Part shown: positions 62,429 through 64,000 of the stretch, piece after piece
Layout: each line of letters begins with the position of its first letter
Numbering within the stretch: the first letter of the stretch is position 1
Origin: Gemmatimonadaceae bacterium
GTDB taxonomy: Bacteria; Gemmatimonadota; Gemmatimonadetes; Gemmatimonadales; Gemmatimonadaceae
Reading direction: 5' to 3'
Assembly: GCA_025930755.1 (NCBI GenBank)
Contig: JAICOJ010000003.1
Coordinates: forward strand, 1-64,000
Length of the DNA stretch: 64,000 nucleotides
Program-made: the position numbers and the translations under genes
Notes under the pieces: model-generated
Seen by the model: the letters and a program-made list of their open reading frames with translations, nothing else
What the model was told of the DNA's origin: nothing
The model's database searches: none

Positions 62429-63616
62429 ATGCGATCCACCGGTATGCCCCGCCGAACGATGACGTTGGCGTTCCTCCTCATCGCAGCGCCCCTGGTGACG
62501 CAGTGCAAAGCGCAGCCGCCGCGGACCGGGCCCGCACAGGCCTCGCCGCAGCCGCGGTCGATCGATGGGAACGTCACGGTGGAGACCGTCGCAAGCGGCC
62601 TCGAGCATCCGTGGGGACTCGCGTTCCTTCCCGATGGGCGCATTCTCGTCACGGAACGGCCAGGCCGGCTCCGGATCGTGGACACGAGCGGCCGGGTGTC
62701 CGAGCCGCTGGCCGGCGTCCCGCAGGTGCACGCAGTGAGTCAGGGTGGATTGCTCGACGTCGCCATCGATCCCGACTTCGCTCAGAACCAGCTGGTCTAC
62801 CTCTCGTTCTCCGAGCCCGGCGAAGGGGGTGTATCGGGAACCTCGGTCGCGCGCGGCCGGCTCGGGAACGGAAGGCTCGACAACGTCGAGGTGATCTATC
62901 GTCAGCAGCCAAAAGTCCGCAGCGGCGGTCACTACGGCTCGCGATTGGTATTCTCGCGCGACGGCAAGCTGTTCGTCACGCAGGGAGACCGGCAGTCCGG
63001 CTCGTTCCGCCAGCAGGCGCAGCAGCTGTCCTCGGGCATCGGGAAGATCGTTCGCATCAATCCCGATGGGAGCATCCCTTCCGACAATCCCTTCGTCGGA
63101 CGCGACGATGCGCGACCGGAGATCTGGTCGCTCGGTCATCGCAACGCTCAAGCAGCCGCGCTGCATCCGGAATCCGGCCAGCTCTGGACCGTTGAGCACG
63201 GCGCCATGGGCGGCGACGAGCTCAATCGTCCCGAGAAGGGAAAGAACTATGGGTGGCCGACCATTACGTATGGGCGCGACTACTCCGGCTCCGCCATCGG
63301 CGAGGGGACGCAGCGAGAGGGGATGGAGCAGCCAGTCTACTACTGGGATCCGGTCATCGCGCCGTCGGGCATGACGTTTTACACCGGCGACCGCTATCCC
63401 GGGTGGAAGGGGAGCGCGTTCGTGGGAGCCATGGGACCCCGTGCGCTGGTCAGGCTCACGATCGAGAACGATCGCGTCACGCGCGAAGAGCGCTACCTCG
63501 GTGATCTCGGCGCGCGCATTCGCGACGTTCAGCAGGGGCCGGACGGCCTGCTCTACCTCGTGACGGATGATGCCAACGGGAAGGTGCTCCGCGTGGTCCC
63601 GAAGACGGGGCGGTGA
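62429..63616 (+). CDS. PQQ-dependent aldose sugar dehydrogenase (YliI/Asd-like)
   Basis: 395 aa from the ATG at 62429 (AAGGAG six bases upstream). The signal sequence ends VTQC (weak lipobox). [20 protein letters not shown] and [12 protein letters not shown], then [88 protein letters not shown] and [20 protein letters not shown] are the hallmarks of soluble aldose dehydrogenases such as E. coli YliI, which use PQQ and Ca2+. It is periplasmic. It overlaps the next gene by GTGA. Confidence 0.92.
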   Translation: MRSTGMPRRTMTLAFLLIAAPLVTQCKAQPPRTGPAQASPQPRSIDGNVTVETVASGLEHPWGLAFLPDGRILVTERPGRLRIVDTSGRVSEPLAGVPQVHAVSQGGLLDVAIDPDFAQNQLVYLSFSEPGEGGVSGTSVARGRLGNGRLDNVEVIYRQQPKVRSGGHYGSRLVFSRDGKLFVTQGDRQSGSFRQQAQQLSSGIGKIVRINPDGSIPSDNPFVGRDDARPEIWSLGHRNAQAAALHPESGQLWTVEHGAMGGDELNRPEKGKNYGWPTITYGRDYSGSAIGEGTQREGMEQPVYYWDPVIAPSGMTFYTGDRYPGWKGSAFVGAMGPRALVRLTIENDRVTREERYLGDLGARIRDVQQGPDGLLYLVTDDANGKVLRVVPKTGR

Positions 63617-64000
63617 GCAGGAGCGCGGCGGCGCTCTTGTTAGGTGCGGCCCTGGCCTGCTCGGAGCCCGACGCGCCGGCGCCGGCGCGTGCCTACCGGA
63701 TCGGATTCGCGGCGACGCCACCCCGGCTGGACATTCAGTCGGTGCTGGCGACGATCGAGATGTGGATGCCGCGCGCCGACGGCGCGCTGCTCTCGCTGAC
63801 GGTCCCGTGGAAGAGTCTCCTCGCCGACACGAGCGCACGCGTCCTCGTGCGGCGGGATCAGCTCGAGCTGGTGCAGTTGTACCGCGGCCGCGGCCTCGAG
63901 GTCGTCGCGATGATCGACGCCACCGACGGCCTCGCCCGCGATCGGGAAGCGCCGGAGCTCCTCGAGCTCGGGCGATCCATTCGCGAGCCCGAGGTACAGC
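63613..64000 (+). CDS. lipoprotein, hypothetical (partial)
   Basis: 129 codons are visible from the GTG at 63613; the gene runs off the right edge. The signal sequence ends ALAC (lipobox). The mature part [20 protein letters not shown], then [20 protein letters not shown] and [38 protein letters not shown] resembles the start of a TIM-barrel protein, but no family is certain. It is translationally coupled to the aldose dehydrogenase (GTGA overlap), suggesting a related periplasmic role. Confidence 0.65.
   Translation, partial: MSRSAAALLLGAALACSEPDAPAPARAYRIGFAATPPRLDIQSVLATIEMWMPRADGALLSLTVPWKSLLADTSARVLVRRDQLELVQLYRGRGLEVVAMIDATDGLARDREAPELLELGRSIREPEVQ

Overview
The window is high-GC bacterial DNA, very densely coded on both strands. 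Gene content fits a Gemmatimonadota-like chromosome: many lipoproteins, a TonB-type receptor with a carboxypeptidase-regulatory domain, PQQ-type sugar dehydrogenases, a HExxHxxGxxH zinc protease, a TIGR03545/TIGR03546 pair and a DUF1854-ABC exporter. The phylum is an inference from this content and was not tested against a database. I see no rRNA, tRNA, CRISPR, prophage or insertion sequence.

Layout. 0-9.5 kb: a PDZ protein cut by the window edge, an alpha/beta hydrolase, a Gfo/Idh/MocA oxidoreductase, a membrane histidine kinase, a TPR-type lytic transglycosylase and two porins. 9.6-15.5 kb: a five-gene minus-strand operon (DUF4142, di-haem cytochrome c, Rieske-FAD reductase, FolE, DUF2090). 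It diverges from a SufR-like cysteine-rich regulator, and a palindrome covers the -35 boxes of both promoters. 15.6-23.7 kb: an SDR, a SnoaL-like protein, a DUF4260 protein and a complete Mrp Na+/H+ antiporter operon with mrpA and mrpB fused. 24-27.3 kb: a MarR regulator, probably translated from a leaderless mRNA, followed by a small stress cluster with two overlapping paralogues of unknown function and a tandem universal stress protein. 27.4-34.2 kb: a formate dehydrogenase operon whose catalytic subunit carries an in-frame TGA with a SECIS hairpin (selenocysteine), with an NrfD-type membrane subunit and FdhE.

34.3-45 kb: a PD-(D/E)XK-like nuclease, a DUF2231-Rieske membrane protein, a PQQ-type dehydrogenase, a metzincin, an ABC exporter with DUF1854 partner, and an S9 peptidase. 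45-50.3 kb: sugar genes (ROK kinase, MFS transporter, SIS protein), a DUF2306 remnant, a hydrolase and a phosphodiester glycosidase. 50.3-64 kb: a large TonB-type receptor, the TIGR03545/6 pair, a beta-barrel protein, a second MarR, a LysM protein, a DUF763 protein, YceI, two more sugar-dehydrogenase propellers and a lipoprotein cut by the right edge.

The most unusual structure is not a protein. At least eight gene boundaries carry imperfect palindromes whose arms are tandem heptamers (AGGAGTC, GAGGAAC, GGATTGC types). Two pairs share a related structured core in opposite orientation, and in one case the arms supply the last three codons and the stop codon of two unrelated convergent genes. 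The octamer GCCTAACG/CGTTAGGC is also strikingly frequent and accounts for many TTA codons in this GC-rich DNA.
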